A DNA stretch of 64,000 nucleotides from Bifidobacterium pseudolongum subsp. globosum (GCF_004155535.1 NZ_RYUH01000017.1:22531-86530), one strand, 5' to 3'. Shown: positions 44,582 through 56,004, counted from the first letter of the stretch. The notes: generated from the sequence alone by a model not told the origin. Program-made: numbers and translations.

Positions 44582-46672
44582 GTGACAGATCTTGCGGACG
44601 ATTCGAAGATGGAATCCCCCGAGTCCGGCGATCCAGCCAACGACCAGCTGACCGATGCGCAGCTCGACGACACCCTCTCGCCCGACCATTACGACGCGAG
44701 CGATTTGCGCGTGCTCGAAGGCCTTGAGGCAGTGCGCATCCGCCCGGGCATGTACATCGGCTCCACCGGCCCGCGCGGCCTGCACCACCTGGTGTACGAG
44801 ATCGTCGACAATTCGGTCGACGAGGCGCTCGCCGGCTACGCCTCGCACATCGAGGTGACGATTCTGCCCGACAACGGCATCCGCGTCGTCGACGACGGCC
44901 GTGGCATCCCGGTCGACGAAGTGCCGGGCGAAGGCGTCTCCGGCGTGGAGACGGTCATGACGAAGCTGCACGCCGGCGGCAAGTTCGGCGGCGGCGGTTA
45001 CGCGGTCTCCGGCGGCCTGCACGGCGTGGGCATCTCCGTCGTCAACGCGCTCTCGACGCGCGTCGACATCGAAGTGCGCCGCCAGGGCTATTACTGGACG
45101 CAGACCTACGTGAACCAGCACCCCACCGCGCCGCTCAAGCAGGGCCGCGCGATGCGCGACGACGAGACGACCGGCACCTCGGTCACGTTCTGGCCCGACC
45201 CGAAGATCTTCGAGACCACGATCTACGACTTCGAGACGCTGCGCAGCCGCTTCCAGCAGATGGCGTTCCTGAACAAGGGCCTCAAGATCACGCTCACCGA
45301 CATGCGCGAAACCGAGGTGCAGGGCGACGAGGTGACCGGCGACGGCGACAACGCCGCCGAGGAGCTGCACCAGACCGTCACGTACCAGTACGCGAACGGC
45401 ATCAAGGACTACGTGGACTACATGGTCAAGCTGCGCAAGGCCACGCCGATCGAGCCCGATGTGATCGACATCGAGTCGGAGGACCTGCAGATCGGCATCT
45501 CCGCCGAAATCGCCATGCAGTGGACCACCGCGTACTCCGAGTCCGTGCACACCTTCGCGAACACGATCTCCACGACCGAGGGCGGCACGCACGAAGAGGG
45601 CTTCCGCGCGGCGCTCACGAGCATGGTGAACCGCTACGCGCGCGACAAGAACATCCTCAAAGAGAAGGACGACAACCTTTCCGGCGACGACGTGCGCGAA
45701 GGCCTGACCGCGGTCATCTCGGTGAAGCTGACGAACCCGCAGTTCGAAGGCCAGACGAAGACGAAGCTCGGCAACTCCGAGGCGAAGACCTTCGTGCAGC
45801 GCGTGATGAACGAGAAGCTCGGCGACTGGTTCGATTCGCACCCCACCGAGGCGAAGAACATCATCCAGAAGGCCATCGAGGCCTCGCGCGCCCGCATCGC
45901 CGCCAAGAAGGCGCGCGAGAACACACGCCGCAAGTCGATCTTCGAATCCGCCGGCATGCCCGACAAGCTCAAGGACTGCCAGTCGAACGACCCGAGCGAG
46001 TGCGAGCTGTTCATCGTCGAGGGCGATTCGGCAGGCGGCTCGGCCATCCAGGGCCGCAACCCGATCACGCAGGCGATCCTGCCGTTGCGCGGCAAGATCC
46101 TCAACACCGAGCGCGCGAGCCTCGACCGCATGATGAAGTCGGACACGATCGAGTCGCTCATCACCGCGATCGGCGGCGGCTACGGCGAGGACTTCGACAT
46201 CGACAAGGTGCGCTACCACAAGGTCATCATCATGGCCGACGCCGATGTGGACGGCGCGCACATCGCCACGCTGAACCTGACGCTGTTCTTCCGGTACATG
46301 CGCCCCATGATCAACGCGGGGTACGTGTATGTGGCCATGCCGCCGCTGTACCGCCTCAAGTGGACCAAGGGCCCGCACGACTTCGTGTACACCGACGCCG
46401 AGCGCGACCGCGTGCTCGCCGAAGGCAAGGCGAACGGCCGCACACTGCCGAAGGGCGAAGGCATCCAGCGCTACAAGGGCCTGGGCGAGATGAGCTACCA
46501 GGAACTGTGGGAGACCACGATGGACCCGGCCAACCGCGTGCTCAAGCAGGTGCACATCGAAGACGCGCTGCAGGCCGACGAGACGTTCTCGATGCTCATG
46601 GGCGACGAGGTGGAGCCCCGCCGCCTGTTCATCCAGCGCAACGCGCACAACGCCCGCTGGATCGACGCCTGA
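44582..46672 (+). CDS. gyrB: DNA gyrase subunit B
   Basis: A 696-residue ATPase subunit of gyrase. It carries the GHKL ATP site (EIVDNSVDEALAGYA; DDGRGIPVD; GGKFGGGGYAVSGGLHGVG), the TOPRIM EGDSAGGSA with DADVDGAHI, and the C-terminal signature YKGLGEM. GTG 44582 is preceded by AAAGGA. gyrA follows after 47 bp, as in other actinobacteria, and the pair supplies negative supercoiling for origin firing. Confidence 0.97.
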   Translation: MTDLADDSKMESPESGDPANDQLTDAQLDDTLSPDHYDASDLRVLEGLEAVRIRPGMYIGSTGPRGLHHLVYEIVDNSVDEALAGYASHIEVTILPDNGIRVVDDGRGIPVDEVPGEGVSGVETVMTKLHAGGKFGGGGYAVSGGLHGVGISVVNALSTRVDIEVRRQGYYWTQTYVNQHPTAPLKQGRAMRDDETTGTSVTFWPDPKIFETTIYDFETLRSRFQQMAFLNKGLKITLTDMRETEVQGDEVTGDGDNAAEELHQTVTYQYANGIKDYVDYMVKLRKATPIEPDVIDIESEDLQIGISAEIAMQWTTAYSESVHTFANTISTTEGGTHEEGFRAALTSMVNRYARDKNILKEKDDNLSGDDVREGLTAVISVKLTNPQFEGQTKTKLGNSEAKTFVQRVMNEKLGDWFDSHPTEAKNIIQKAIEASRARIAAKKARENTRRKSIFESAGMPDKLKDCQSNDPSECELFIVEGDSAGGSAIQGRNPITQAILPLRGKILNTERASLDRMMKSDTIESLITAIGGGYGEDFDIDKVRYHKVIIMADADVDGAHIATLNLTLFFRYMRPMINAGYVYVAMPPLYRLKWTKGPHDFVYTDAERDRVLAEGKANGRTLPKGEGIQRYKGLGEMSYQELWETTMDPANRVLKQVHIEDALQADETFSMLMGDEVEPRRLFIQRNAHNARWIDA

Positions 46673-46719
46673 CGCGCGGTTTTTGGAATGTGAACGGAAC
46701 ACTAGGTTAAGGACTTCAA

Positions 46720-49485
46720 TTGGCAGACGAACCCACCAATACCGGCGCAGACAGCGCCGACGACGAGAACGCGCTGCACGCCGGCGCACTCGAACCGCTC
46801 AGCCCGCAAGAGGCGGACAACACCGACTACGGCCTGCTCAAGGGCAACCGCGTGCAGCCCGTCGACCTGCAGGAAGAGATGCGCCAGTCGTATCTTTCGT
46901 ACGCGCTTTCCGTGATCGTGGAACGCGCGCTGCCCGACGTGCGCGACGGCATGAAGCCGGTGCACCGCCGCGTGGTCTATGCGATGTACGACGGCGGCTA
47001 CCGCCCCGACCGCGGCTACAACAAGTGCTCGCGCGTCGTGGGCGACGTGATGGGCAAGTACCACCCGCACGGCGATTCCGCGATCTACGACACCCTGGTG
47101 CGCATGGCGCAGGACTGGTCGATGCGCTACCTGCTCGTGGACGGCCAGGGCAACTTCGGCTCCCCCGGCGACGACCCGGCCGCCGCCATGCGTTACACCG
47201 AATGCCGCATGGCCCCGCTCGCGATGGAACTCGTGCGCGACATCGACAAAGACACCGTCGATTTTGTGCCGAACTACGACGGCAAGACGCAGGAGCCCAC
47301 CGTGCTGCCCGCGCGGTTCCCGAACCTGCTCGTCAACGGGTCGTCCGGCATCGCGGTCGGCATGGCCACGAACATCCCGCCGCACAACATGCGCGAGGTC
47401 GCCGACGGCGTGCATTGGGCGCTCGACCACCCCGAAGCCACTCGTGAGGAGCTGCTTGACGCACTGATCGAGCGCATCAAGGGCCCTGACTTCCCCACCG
47501 GCGCCACGATCCTCGGCCACAAGGGCATCGAGCAGGCGTACCGTACGGGCCGCGGCCTCATCACGATGCGCGCGGTCGTCAACACCGAGGAGATCAAGGG
47601 GCGCATGTGCCTCGTCGTCACGGAACTGCCGTACCAGGTGAATCCGGACCGCCTCGTCGTCTCGATCCGCGAGGCAGTGCGCGACGGCAAGATCCAGGGC
47701 ATCGCCGACATGCGCGACGAGACGTCGGGCCGCACCGGCCAGCGCCTCGTGCTCGTGCTCAAGCGCGACGCCGTGCCGAAGGTCGTGCTGAACAACCTGT
47801 ACAAGCATTCGCAACTGCAGCAGACATTCGGCGCGAACATGCTCGCGCTCGTCGACGGTGTGCCGCGCACACTGAGCCTCGACGCGTTCATCCGCCACTG
47901 GGTGAGCCATCAGCTCGACGTGATCGCGCGCCGCACCGCGTACCTCAAGCGCGAGGCCGAAGAACGCGACCACATCCTGCAGGGCTACCTCAAGGCGCTC
48001 GACATGATCGACGAGGTGATCCACCTCATCCGCAGCTCGCGCACAGTGGAAGTCGCGCGCACGGGCCTCATGGACCTGCTCACGGTGGACGAGATCCAGG
48101 CCGACGCGATCCTGGCGATGCAGCTGCGCCGTCTGGCCGCGCTTGAACGCCAGAAGATTCTCGACGAACACGACGAGCTCATGCGCAGGATCACCGACTA
48201 CGCCGACATCCTGGCCCGCCCGGAACGCCAGCGCAAGATCGTGGGCGACGAGCTCGACGAGATCGTGGCCAAGTACGGCGACGACCGCCGCACGCGCATC
48301 CTGCCGTTCTCCGGCGAGATGAACGTGGAGGACCTGATCGCCGAGGAGAACGTGGTGGTCACAGTCACGCACGCCGGGTTCATCAAGCGCACCAAGGCCG
48401 ACGAATACCGCGCACAGCACCGCGGCGGCAAGGGCATCAAGGGCGCCAAGCTGCGCGACGACGACGTGGTGGACCACTTCTTCCTGACGAGCACGCACAA
48501 CTGGCTGCTCTTCTTCACCAACAAGGGCCGCGTGTACCGCTGCAAGGCCTACGAGCTGCCCGAGGGCTCACGCGATTCGAAGGGCCAGCATGTGGCGAAC
48601 CTGCTGCAGTTCGCGCCCGACGAGACGATTCAGGCCGTGCTGGCGATCCCGAACTACGAGGTGGCGAAGTACCTCGTGCTCGCCACGCGTTCCGGCAAGG
48701 TCAAGAAGACGCGCCTAAGCGAATACGATTCGCCGCGCCAAGGCGGCCTGATCGCCGTGCGCCTCATGACCGATGAGAACGGCGAGACGGTCGACGAGCT
48801 GATCGGCGCCAACCTGTGCAACGCGGAAGACGACATCATCCTCGTCTCCAAGCACGGCATGAGCCTCAAGTTCCGTGCCGACGACGACCAGCTGCGCCCG
48901 ATGGGCCGCCAGACCGCCGGCGTGCAAGGCATGAAGTTCCGCGACGGCGACGAACTGCTGGCGATGGACGTGGTGTGGGGCGACAGCGACAAGGACCTGT
49001 TCGTGGTCACGAACGAAGGCTTCGCCAAGCGCACCGCGCTGAGCGAATACCGCCTGCAGGGCCGCAACGGTTTTGGCGTCAAGGCCGTGCAGCTCGTGGA
49101 AGGCCGCGGATTCCTCGTGGGCGCCTTGGTGGTCTCCGAAGAGGACCAGGTGATGGCGATCATGACGTCCGGCAAGGTCATCCGCGCCAACGTGAACGAA
49201 GTCAAGCGCACCGGCCGCACCACGCAGGGCGTGACCTTCGCGAAACCCGAGAAGAACGACGAGATCATCTCGATCGCGCGCAACGCCGAAGCGGAAGACG
49301 AAGCCGACGGCGAGACCACGACCACGGAATCCTCCGGCTCGGCCAGCTCGATCCAGCCGGCGCAGGGCGAACCGGTCTTCGAGGTGAGCGCGGAGGAGCC
49401 GAGCGGCATGCCGCTCGTCACGGAGAATTCCGAAGCGATCGAACGCACCGGGGACAGCGGTGGCGAGGCGCCTGACGAGGCCTGA
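46720..49485 (+). CDS. gyrA: DNA gyrase subunit A
   Basis: A 921-residue DNA-breakage subunit. The winged-helix domain with the catalytic Tyr ([15 protein letters not shown]) and six-bladed C-terminal pinwheel are complete. The GyrA-box is recognisable as [13 protein letters not shown] ([10 protein letters not shown]). The quinolone-resistance region reads [14 protein letters not shown], keeping Ser83- and Asp87-equivalents, that is, wild type at the two main resistance positions. The start codon is TTG at 46720, with AAGGA 7 nt upstream. The tail of about 85 residues is acidic and poorly conserved. Confidence 0.96.
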   Translation: MADEPTNTGADSADDENALHAGALEPLSPQEADNTDYGLLKGNRVQPVDLQEEMRQSYLSYALSVIVERALPDVRDGMKPVHRRVVYAMYDGGYRPDRGYNKCSRVVGDVMGKYHPHGDSAIYDTLVRMAQDWSMRYLLVDGQGNFGSPGDDPAAAMRYTECRMAPLAMELVRDIDKDTVDFVPNYDGKTQEPTVLPARFPNLLVNGSSGIAVGMATNIPPHNMREVADGVHWALDHPEATREELLDALIERIKGPDFPTGATILGHKGIEQAYRTGRGLITMRAVVNTEEIKGRMCLVVTELPYQVNPDRLVVSIREAVRDGKIQGIADMRDETSGRTGQRLVLVLKRDAVPKVVLNNLYKHSQLQQTFGANMLALVDGVPRTLSLDAFIRHWVSHQLDVIARRTAYLKREAEERDHILQGYLKALDMIDEVIHLIRSSRTVEVARTGLMDLLTVDEIQADAILAMQLRRLAALERQKILDEHDELMRRITDYADILARPERQRKIVGDELDEIVAKYGDDRRTRILPFSGEMNVEDLIAEENVVVTVTHAGFIKRTKADEYRAQHRGGKGIKGAKLRDDDVVDHFFLTSTHNWLLFFTNKGRVYRCKAYELPEGSRDSKGQHVANLLQFAPDETIQAVLAIPNYEVAKYLVLATRSGKVKKTRLSEYDSPRQGGLIAVRLMTDENGETVDELIGANLCNAEDDIILVSKHGMSLKFRADDDQLRPMGRQTAGVQGMKFRDGDELLAMDVVWGDSDKDLFVVTNEGFAKRTALSEYRLQGRNGFGVKAVQLVEGRGFLVGALVVSEEDQVMAIMTSGKVIRANVNEVKRTGRTTQGVTFAKPEKNDEIISIARNAEAEDEADGETTTTESSGSASSIQPAQGEPVFEVSAEEPSGMPLVTENSEAIERTGDSGGEAPDEA

Positions 49486-49556
49486 GCGGCCGCGCCACGA
49501 CGTCCCCGAACATTGGTACCCTCGACTGTGAGCCAGACCATTTCAAGGAGCAGCAC

Positions 49557-50114
49557 ATGAGCGACAATAGCGGCGGCACTCCCGGCAATACGCTGGAAAA
49601 CACGACCCGTTCCATGGTGAACGGGGCCGGCGGCCACGATGCGCATGGACCGCGCGTGGCGCGTTCCGCGTCGAACCAGCCTCTGATCGCAGACAAGGAC
49701 CGCCCGGACGAAAACAAGCCCGTGCGCCCCAAGCAGCGTGGCAAGAAGCCGCGTGCGCGCCGCATGAACCTTTCGCTCACGCGTGTGGACGCATGGTCGG
49801 TGGCCAAGGTCACGTTCATGCTCGCCGTGGCGGGCGCCCTCATCCAGATCATCGCGGTGGCCCTGCTGTGGTCGCTGCTCAAGGTGGTGGGTGTCTTCGA
49901 CCAGGTGACGCAGATCGTCTCGTCGGCCGGCCTTGACGCCGGTGGCGTGAATCTGGCGAACGTCTTCTCGCTGCCCACCATCCTCAGTGGCGTCACGATC
50001 TTCTCGATTGCGGAAATCGTGCTGATCACGATCCTCGTCACGGTCTTCGCGCTCCTCTACAACGTGGTCAGCGCCCTCGTCGGCGGCGTGCACATCACGC
50101 TCGGCGACGACTGA
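49557..50114 (+). CDS. DUF3566 membrane protein
   Basis: A 185-residue protein with a Pro/Arg/Lys-rich cytosolic head, then two transmembrane helices (about residues 83-108 and 142-170) forming the DUF3566 domain (RRMNLSLTRVDAWSVAKVTF). DUF3566 genes follow gyrA widely in actinobacteria, and some relatives affect cell division or wall synthesis, though their role is not settled. ATG follows AAGGAG. A strong terminator ends the gene. Confidence 0.85.
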   Translation: MSDNSGGTPGNTLENTTRSMVNGAGGHDAHGPRVARSASNQPLIADKDRPDENKPVRPKQRGKKPRARRMNLSLTRVDAWSVAKVTFMLAVAGALIQIIAVALLWSLLKVVGVFDQVTQIVSSAGLDAGGVNLANVFSLPTILSGVTIFSIAEIVLITILVTVFALLYNVVSALVGGVHITLGDD

Positions 50115-50128
50115 TTCGTTCCATCCGG

Positions 50129-50158
50129 AAAAAGCGCGGGTCTCCCCCGCGCTTTTTT
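50129..50158 (+). terminator. intrinsic terminator after DUF3566
   Basis: Arms 50129-50140 and 50146-50157 (AAAAAGCGCGGG and complement) form a 12-bp stem with loop TCTCC, ending in T6. It is the clearest rho-independent terminator in the window. Confidence 0.9.
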
Positions 50159-50220
50159 CATATCTGGACCACCCATATCTTCATATCTGAACCACCAGCT
50201 TTCATATCTGAACCACCAGC
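50159..50220. repeat. tandem CATATCTGAACCACC repeats
   Basis: CATATCTGGACCACC at 50159-50173 is followed by two identical 18-bp copies of CATATCTGAACCACCAGC at 50182-50199 and 50203-50220, periods 23 and 21 bp. They lie directly after the terminator in a spacer with no gene. Confidence 0.8.
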
Positions 50221-50233
50221 GGTCATCCATCCT

Positions 50234-50371
50234 GCTACGGGTAGTGCTTCCTCCGCTACGGGTAGTGCTTTCTCAGATCTCCCGATTATATAATCCGCCA
50301 TTTTCCAGCGATTCTACTTGGGGGTTATGCAAAAAAGCACTACCCGTAGCGCAGGAGGTACTACCCGTAGC
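50234..50371. repeat. MITE-like element with doubled inverted repeats
   Basis: GCTACGGGTAGTGCTT occurs twice in direct orientation (50234-50249, 50255-50270) and its complement twice downstream (50335-50350; shorter copy 50360-50371). The whole gives arms of about 38 bp with a few mismatches around a 64-bp AT-richer centre containing TATATAAT. A small non-autonomous element or a regulatory structure is possible. Confidence 0.75.
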
Positions 50372-50445
50372 ACGAAGAATACACGTGTGATTCACGCTCC
50401 CCTTTGCTCAGACCGGAACCGGGCACGGCCGCTACACTGGGCCTT

Positions 50446-51537
50446 GTGCTTCGTTATTTGGGATTATTCAGCGATTCGTTCACACTCGCGGTCATTCTGT
50501 GGCCGTTCGCGTCCGCGGCGCTCACGTTGCCGATCCTGGCCGTGATGTACCACAAGGACCACCGCTTGCGCCTCGCCGCCGGACTGTCCGCATACCTGGC
50601 GGTGCTGTACGCGCTCGGGCTCGTGGCGTTCACGATGTACCCGATGCCCGACGACCCCGCGCGGTTCTGCGCGACGCACCACCTGCTGCCCCAGCTCGAC
50701 CTGTTCAAGTTCATCCAGGACGCGCAGACGGGCCTGTACGGCGTGCTGCAGCTTGTGATGAACGTCGTGTTCTTCATGCCGATGGGGTTCATGCTGTGCC
50801 GCTGGGCCGGCTGGAGGTTCTGGGTTGCGCTGCCCTTCTCGTTCGGCTGCTCGGTGTTCATCGAGACGTCGCAGCTCACCGGCTTCTGGGGCCTCTACCC
50901 GTGCGCCTACCGGCAGTTCGATGTGGATGACATGCTCACCAATACGCTCGGCGCGGTGATCGGCTTCGGCATCGCCAAACTGATCGGGCTCATCTGGCCG
51001 AAGAAGCAGGTCGAGACAGGCGGTGTGGTGACCCGGCCCGGGTTCGTGCACCGCGCCGTCGCGCTCATCATCGACGTGATCCTCATGGAGATCTGCGTGT
51101 TCACGATCTCCATCGCGTTCATGTACGCGTTCTACAAGCTCGCGGTGCCGCTCAACAACGGCCGCTTCACGCTCGGCGCGCTCGAGGTGGGCACCGAGCT
51201 CGTGGAGTGGGTGCCGCGCCTGCTGGCCGTGTGCGCGTTCGCCGTGTTCGAAGTGTGGATCCCGTGGCGCCACCGCGGCCAGACGCTCGGCTGCCAATAC
51301 ACGCAGATGACCGTGGAGGCCGCGCCGCGCGTGGGCACATACCGCGTGGCGTTCTACGTGACGCGCACCGCGGTGCTGGGTACGTGGTACCTGCTGCTCG
51401 TGGACGGCGCGAACCAGCCGTTCTGGTGGTTCACGCTCGCACTGCTGGTCTTCTGGCTCGTCGCGAAACGCATGCCGTGGGACATGATTCCGGCAGATAG
51501 TGAGCCGGCGGCTAGCGCATCGCCAGCACGGTCATGA
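50446..51537 (+). CDS. VanZ-RDD fusion membrane protein
   Basis: A 363-residue integral membrane protein. The N-terminal half is a VanZ-like domain with five helices, a MNVVFFMPMGFMLCR motif and VFIETSQLTGFW. The C-terminal half is an RDD domain beginning FVHRAVALIIDVILMEI, with an RGQTLGC segment. VanZ proteins are linked to glycopeptide tolerance and RDD proteins to transport or osmotic roles, so a combined function is unknown. GTG 50446 is chosen since -10 TACACT (50433-50438) lies 7 nt before it and no ribosome-binding site is seen, hence probably leaderless. Its 3' end overlaps the convergent hemolysin III gene by 26 bp. Confidence 0.85.
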   Translation: MLRYLGLFSDSFTLAVILWPFASAALTLPILAVMYHKDHRLRLAAGLSAYLAVLYALGLVAFTMYPMPDDPARFCATHHLLPQLDLFKFIQDAQTGLYGVLQLVMNVVFFMPMGFMLCRWAGWRFWVALPFSFGCSVFIETSQLTGFWGLYPCAYRQFDVDDMLTNTLGAVIGFGIAKLIGLIWPKKQVETGGVVTRPGFVHRAVALIIDVILMEICVFTISIAFMYAFYKLAVPLNNGRFTLGALEVGTELVEWVPRLLAVCAFAVFEVWIPWRHRGQTLGCQYTQMTVEAAPRVGTYRVAFYVTRTAVLGTWYLLLVDGANQPFWWFTLALLVFWLVAKRMPWDMIPADSEPAASASPARS

Positions 51538-52324
51538 ACAGTGCGATGACATGGCACACGTATCCGCCGATCGTGCCCAAATGGAACAGCTCATGGTAGC
51601 CGAACCACTTGGGGAACGGATTCGGTTTCTGCAACGCGAAGCACACGGCGCCGGCGATATAGGACGCGCCGCCGGCGATCACGAGGATCGTCGCGACCGG
51701 CCCGATATACGGCGACTGCCAGAACAGGTAGATGATTGTGATCGGCGCGAGCCCGAGCACGATGTACACGATTGTGAACAGCCAGTCGAGCCCTACCGGA
51801 TACACAAGATGCACAAGCGTGCCCACGATCGCCGTGATCCATATGACGCCGATATACGTCCAGCACACCGGCCAGTTGTCGAGCGCGAACAGGAATGGTG
51901 TGCATGTGCCCGCGATCACGAGGAAGATGTTCGAGTAGTCGATGCGGCACAGCACGGTATCCACGAGCTTGGGGAAGTGCCCATGCCCGAGATGCAGCGC
52001 CGCGCTCACGCCGAACAGCAGCATGATCGTGGCGCCGTACACACTGACACCGGCCTTCATCCAGCCGGCCGGCGCAAGCACGATCAGAATCACCGAAGTG
52101 GCGATCGAGAATGGGAACGCGATGAGATGCAGCCATCCGCGCAGCTTCGGCTTCTCGCGCAGCATCTTGCGCAGCTCGCGTTTTTCCCTTACCTGTTCCG
52201 TGCGTTCTTTCTGCTTGCGCAGTTTCTTCGCCGTCACCACTTTCCGCGGTTTGGGCGAACGCGTGACCGTACCGGCCATGCGCTGCGTGCGCGCACGGGG
52301 ACCCCTCGAATACACCTTTGCCAT
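51512..52324 (-). CDS. hemolysin III / PAQR-family membrane protein
   Basis: A 270-residue protein with a very basic cytosolic head (about residues 1-65) and seven hydrophobic segments. The family motifs are present: SAALHLGH near helix 2, CRIDYSNIFLVIAGTCTPF, and a C-terminal HELFHLGTIGGYVCHVIAL, with His/Asp residues that could bind zinc. The historical hemolysin name is not evidence of toxicity. ATG 52324 is preceded at 7 nt by TATGCT (52332-52337, minus strand), suggesting a leaderless message; ATG 52336 lies within that element. Its 3' end overlaps the VanZ-RDD gene by 26 bp. Confidence 0.88.
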   Translation of the reverse strand: MAKVYSRGPRARTQRMAGTVTRSPKPRKVVTAKKLRKQKERTEQVREKRELRKMLREKPKLRGWLHLIAFPFSIATSVILIVLAPAGWMKAGVSVYGATIMLLFGVSAALHLGHGHFPKLVDTVLCRIDYSNIFLVIAGTCTPFLFALDNWPVCWTYIGVIWITAIVGTLVHLVYPVGLDWLFTIVYIVLGLAPITIIYLFWQSPYIGPVATILVIAGGASYIAGAVCFALQKPNPFPKWFGYHELFHLGTIGGYVCHVIALFMTVLAMR

Positions 52325-52380
52325 ACCGTCCAGCATACGGACGTGCGGCGTGCGTGCGGCGCTGTTTTATCCATAAGAAA

Positions 52381-52405
52381 AGCGCGCCCCATGCAGGAGC
52401 GCGCT
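52381..52405 (-). terminator. terminator of gdhA
   Basis: AGCGCGC (52381-52387) and GCGCGCT (52399-52405) pair; on the minus strand the stem is followed by a T-rich tract (TTTTCTTAT). It lies 27 bp beyond the gdhA stop. Confidence 0.75.
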
Positions 52406-52431
52406 GTTCACGTCTGGCGATTGGCAGCGGC

Positions 52432-53811
<1,380 letters not shown>

Positions 53812-53908
53812 TCATTCTAAAGACAGCGAAAACACCCGCACAAGCATCTACTCATTTTGTGGATGGTCTTTTTGCCAACGCTCTCAGCGTGCCGGCCGAC
53901 TGGCTGTG

Positions 53909-55162
53909 TCAGATGTCTTTGCGCGCGCCGTGCATGCGGTGGAACGGCACATAGATGGCCCACGCAAGCGGCATCGTGACGAGCAGGGCCGGGTAGAACC
54001 AGCTGATCGGCAGTCCGCCGTATAGGAAACCGCCGATGAGCGGCCCCAGGAACATGCCAAGGTCGATGCCCGCGTAATACGTGGTGTTCGCCATGCCACT
54101 GCGCGCCTTGCCCGCGATCACGACCGCCTTCGCCTGCGTGATGGAGCTCATCATGCCGTACGCGCCCACCGTTGCAATGCCCGCGAACACGATGAACCAG
54201 TTGTTCGTCATCGCGGCGAGCGAACCGAGCATGAGCACTTGGCACACCGTGCCCGTGATCATGAAGAACAGGAAGCTCTTCGTGTCGAACCAGTTGCGCA
54301 GGATGATGCGCGAGACGAGCAGCGTGATCGCGTAGCACGGGAAGAACAACGAGACGATCACGTGCGCGTGCTTCGCCGCCGCGTATTCGACGATGAACGC
54401 CTGGTTCGCGAAGTACGGGATCGCGAACAGCATGAAGATCAGCGCGAGCGGAATGACCTTCGGCTCGAAGAGCGAGTCGAGGTGGAGGCGGTGCCTGCCG
54501 CCGCCGGCGTGCGCGCCGAGGCGCTCGCGCACCGGCACGCCGCCGTCCTTGATCAGCAGGACGCACACGATGATGCACGCGGCGAGCCCGGCCGCGATGA
54601 GGAACGTGTGCCGGTAGCCGATCGCGCGCGAGGCGCGGATGCCGAGGTCGGGGCCGACCGCCTGCGCGAGGGCGTTCATCGTGCCGTAGAGGCCCATGCC
54701 CGCGCCCATGCGCGAGATCGGCAGCAGCATCGACAGCCACGTGGACATGCACACCGAGATGCACGCGAAGCCGACGCCGTTGAGGATGCGCGCGCACAGC
54801 AGCCAGCCGGTGTTCGGCACGAAGTAATACCACAGGTTCGCAATGAGGAAGAGCGATGCGCCAATGATCGCGAGCCGCCGTTTGCTCGTGCGGTCCGAAA
54901 GATTGCCCGCGATCGGGCGGCACACGAGCGAGCTGAGCGAGAGCGCGCCGGCGATGAAGCCCATGATCGCGCCGTTCGCGCCGAGCGACTGCGAAAAGCC
55001 CGCGATGATCGGCGTGCCCATCATGCTGCTTGTCATGTAGAAGAACGTGCCCGCCATGATGAGCGCGATGTCGCGCGTGATGAGCCGGTCGTGCGAACGT
55101 CTGGACCCGCCGCCTTCCGATGAATCCTTCGGTGTGATCGCGTCACGGGTCATCGGTTGCAC
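53909..55162 (-). CDS. MFS transporter
   Basis: A 417-residue major-facilitator protein with about 12 membrane helices. Motif A (GNLSDRTSKRRLAII, loop 2-3) and the CRPIAG element are present. It is most like small-molecule exporters, substrate unknown. GTG 55162 is chosen because AGGAAGGA lies 8 nt upstream; further upstream ATGs in frame (for example 55220) overlap the promoter and lack a site. A promoter at about 55219-55246 gives a 5' leader of roughly 50 nt. It is divergent from mscL. Confidence 0.86.
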   Translation of the reverse strand: MQPMTRDAITPKDSSEGGGSRRSHDRLITRDIALIMAGTFFYMTSSMMGTPIIAGFSQSLGANGAIMGFIAGALSLSSLVCRPIAGNLSDRTSKRRLAIIGASLFLIANLWYYFVPNTGWLLCARILNGVGFACISVCMSTWLSMLLPISRMGAGMGLYGTMNALAQAVGPDLGIRASRAIGYRHTFLIAAGLAACIIVCVLLIKDGGVPVRERLGAHAGGGRHRLHLDSLFEPKVIPLALIFMLFAIPYFANQAFIVEYAAAKHAHVIVSLFFPCYAITLLVSRIILRNWFDTKSFLFFMITGTVCQVLMLGSLAAMTNNWFIVFAGIATVGAYGMMSSITQAKAVVIAGKARSGMANTTYYAGIDLGMFLGPLIGGFLYGGLPISWFYPALLVTMPLAWAIYVPFHRMHGARKDI

Positions 55163-55215
55163 GGCGATTTCCTTCCTGATTTCGGGCATAGGGGGATTGG
55201 CGCGCTTCGCGGCCG

Positions 55216-55250
55216 CGACCATTGTATGGCCGCCCCTATTGCGAACAATG
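55216..55250 (-). promoter_or_regulatory. MFS promoter framed by an inverted repeat
   Basis: On the minus strand TTGTTC (55241-55246) and TACAAT (55219-55224) are 16 bp apart. ACCATTGT (55216-55223) and ACAATGGT (55243-55250) form an 8-bp inverted repeat that embraces both elements, suggestive of an operator. The remaining spacer to mscL (55163-55469) has a 10-bp hairpin at 55271-55280/55294-55303 and no gene. Confidence 0.55.
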
Positions 55251-55469
55251 GTGTGCTGATGCCGTGAGCGAACGCGCGCACGTGGGCGATTGTTGCGCGC
55301 GTTGCGGAATGCGGGCCGGAAAAACGCGCGTTTGGTCATTGATGTGTGTTCAGTGCGCTTACTATGGCAACTACATGTTCGTTGACTAGCCGTGTTGTTC
55401 ACCGCAACAGGAACAAGACAGCGGGCAGCAATGCAACACCTGTCGGAAACATCAAAAAGGAGTCGGAAC

Positions 55470-55961
55470 ATGTTGGACGGATTCAAGAAATTCATTGCGC
55501 GCGGCAATATGGTCGACATGGCGGTCGGCGTCGTCATGGGCGGCGCGGTCACTGCGGTCGTCAATGCCATCGTGGAGGGCGTTCTCAACCCATTCATCGC
55601 GATGATCTTCGGAAAACCGAATATGGATGGCCTGCTTGCGTTCACGGTGAACAATTCGACCGTGTCCTTTGGCAAGGTGCTCGGCTCGCTCATCAACTTC
55701 CTGATTATCGCGATCGCCGTCTACTTCTGCATTGTCGTGCCGATCAACAAGCTGCGTGACATGAGCGAGAAGGCGATGGCGAAGCTCAAGAAGGGCGGCG
55801 ACGAGGATGTCGCGGCGTCCCAGCCTGATCTGAGCCCGGAAGAGCAAACGGTCATCCTGCTGCAGGACATCCGCAATTCGCTTGCTGCCCAGCAGGCTGC
55901 TGCTGCGGCACCGGCGACTTCCGCTGCTCCAACTGCGACCGTGACGGTGGAAAGCAAGTGA
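55470..55961 (+). CDS. mscL: large-conductance mechanosensitive channel MscL
   Basis: A 163-residue channel that opens on osmotic down-shock. N-terminal FKKFIARGNMVDMAVGVVMGGA includes the gating constriction helix. A second helix (LINFLIIAIAVYFCIVVPINKL) and a cytosolic bundle follow. The C-terminal 60 residues are longer than in E. coli MscL (136) and Ala-rich. ATG is preceded by AAAAAGGAG and a good terminator follows. Confidence 0.95.
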   Translation: MLDGFKKFIARGNMVDMAVGVVMGGAVTAVVNAIVEGVLNPFIAMIFGKPNMDGLLAFTVNNSTVSFGKVLGSLINFLIIAIAVYFCIVVPINKLRDMSEKAMAKLKKGGDEDVAASQPDLSPEEQTVILLQDIRNSLAAQQAAAAAPATSAAPTATVTVESK

Positions 55962-56004
55962 GTATGGTGGCGCTTGCCATGTGAAGCTCATCTGTGCAGT
56001 GCAG

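Noticed and set aside
44555..46789. 744-codon frame opposite gyrB
   Set aside because: Long only because of codon bias; no recognisable domain, and gyrB is intact on the other strand.
46702..48498. 598-codon frame opposite gyrA
   Set aside because: Same GC-driven shadow as above, overlapping the catalytic gyrA domain.
49557..49660. DUF3566 protein as CwsA homologue
   Set aside because: Position after gyrA is similar, but the sequence shows the DUF3566 two-helix pattern and not convincing CwsA features.
50159..50220. CATATCTGAACCACC repeats as CRISPR
   Set aside because: Spacers of only 3-8 bp and no cas genes; this is a short tandem repeat.
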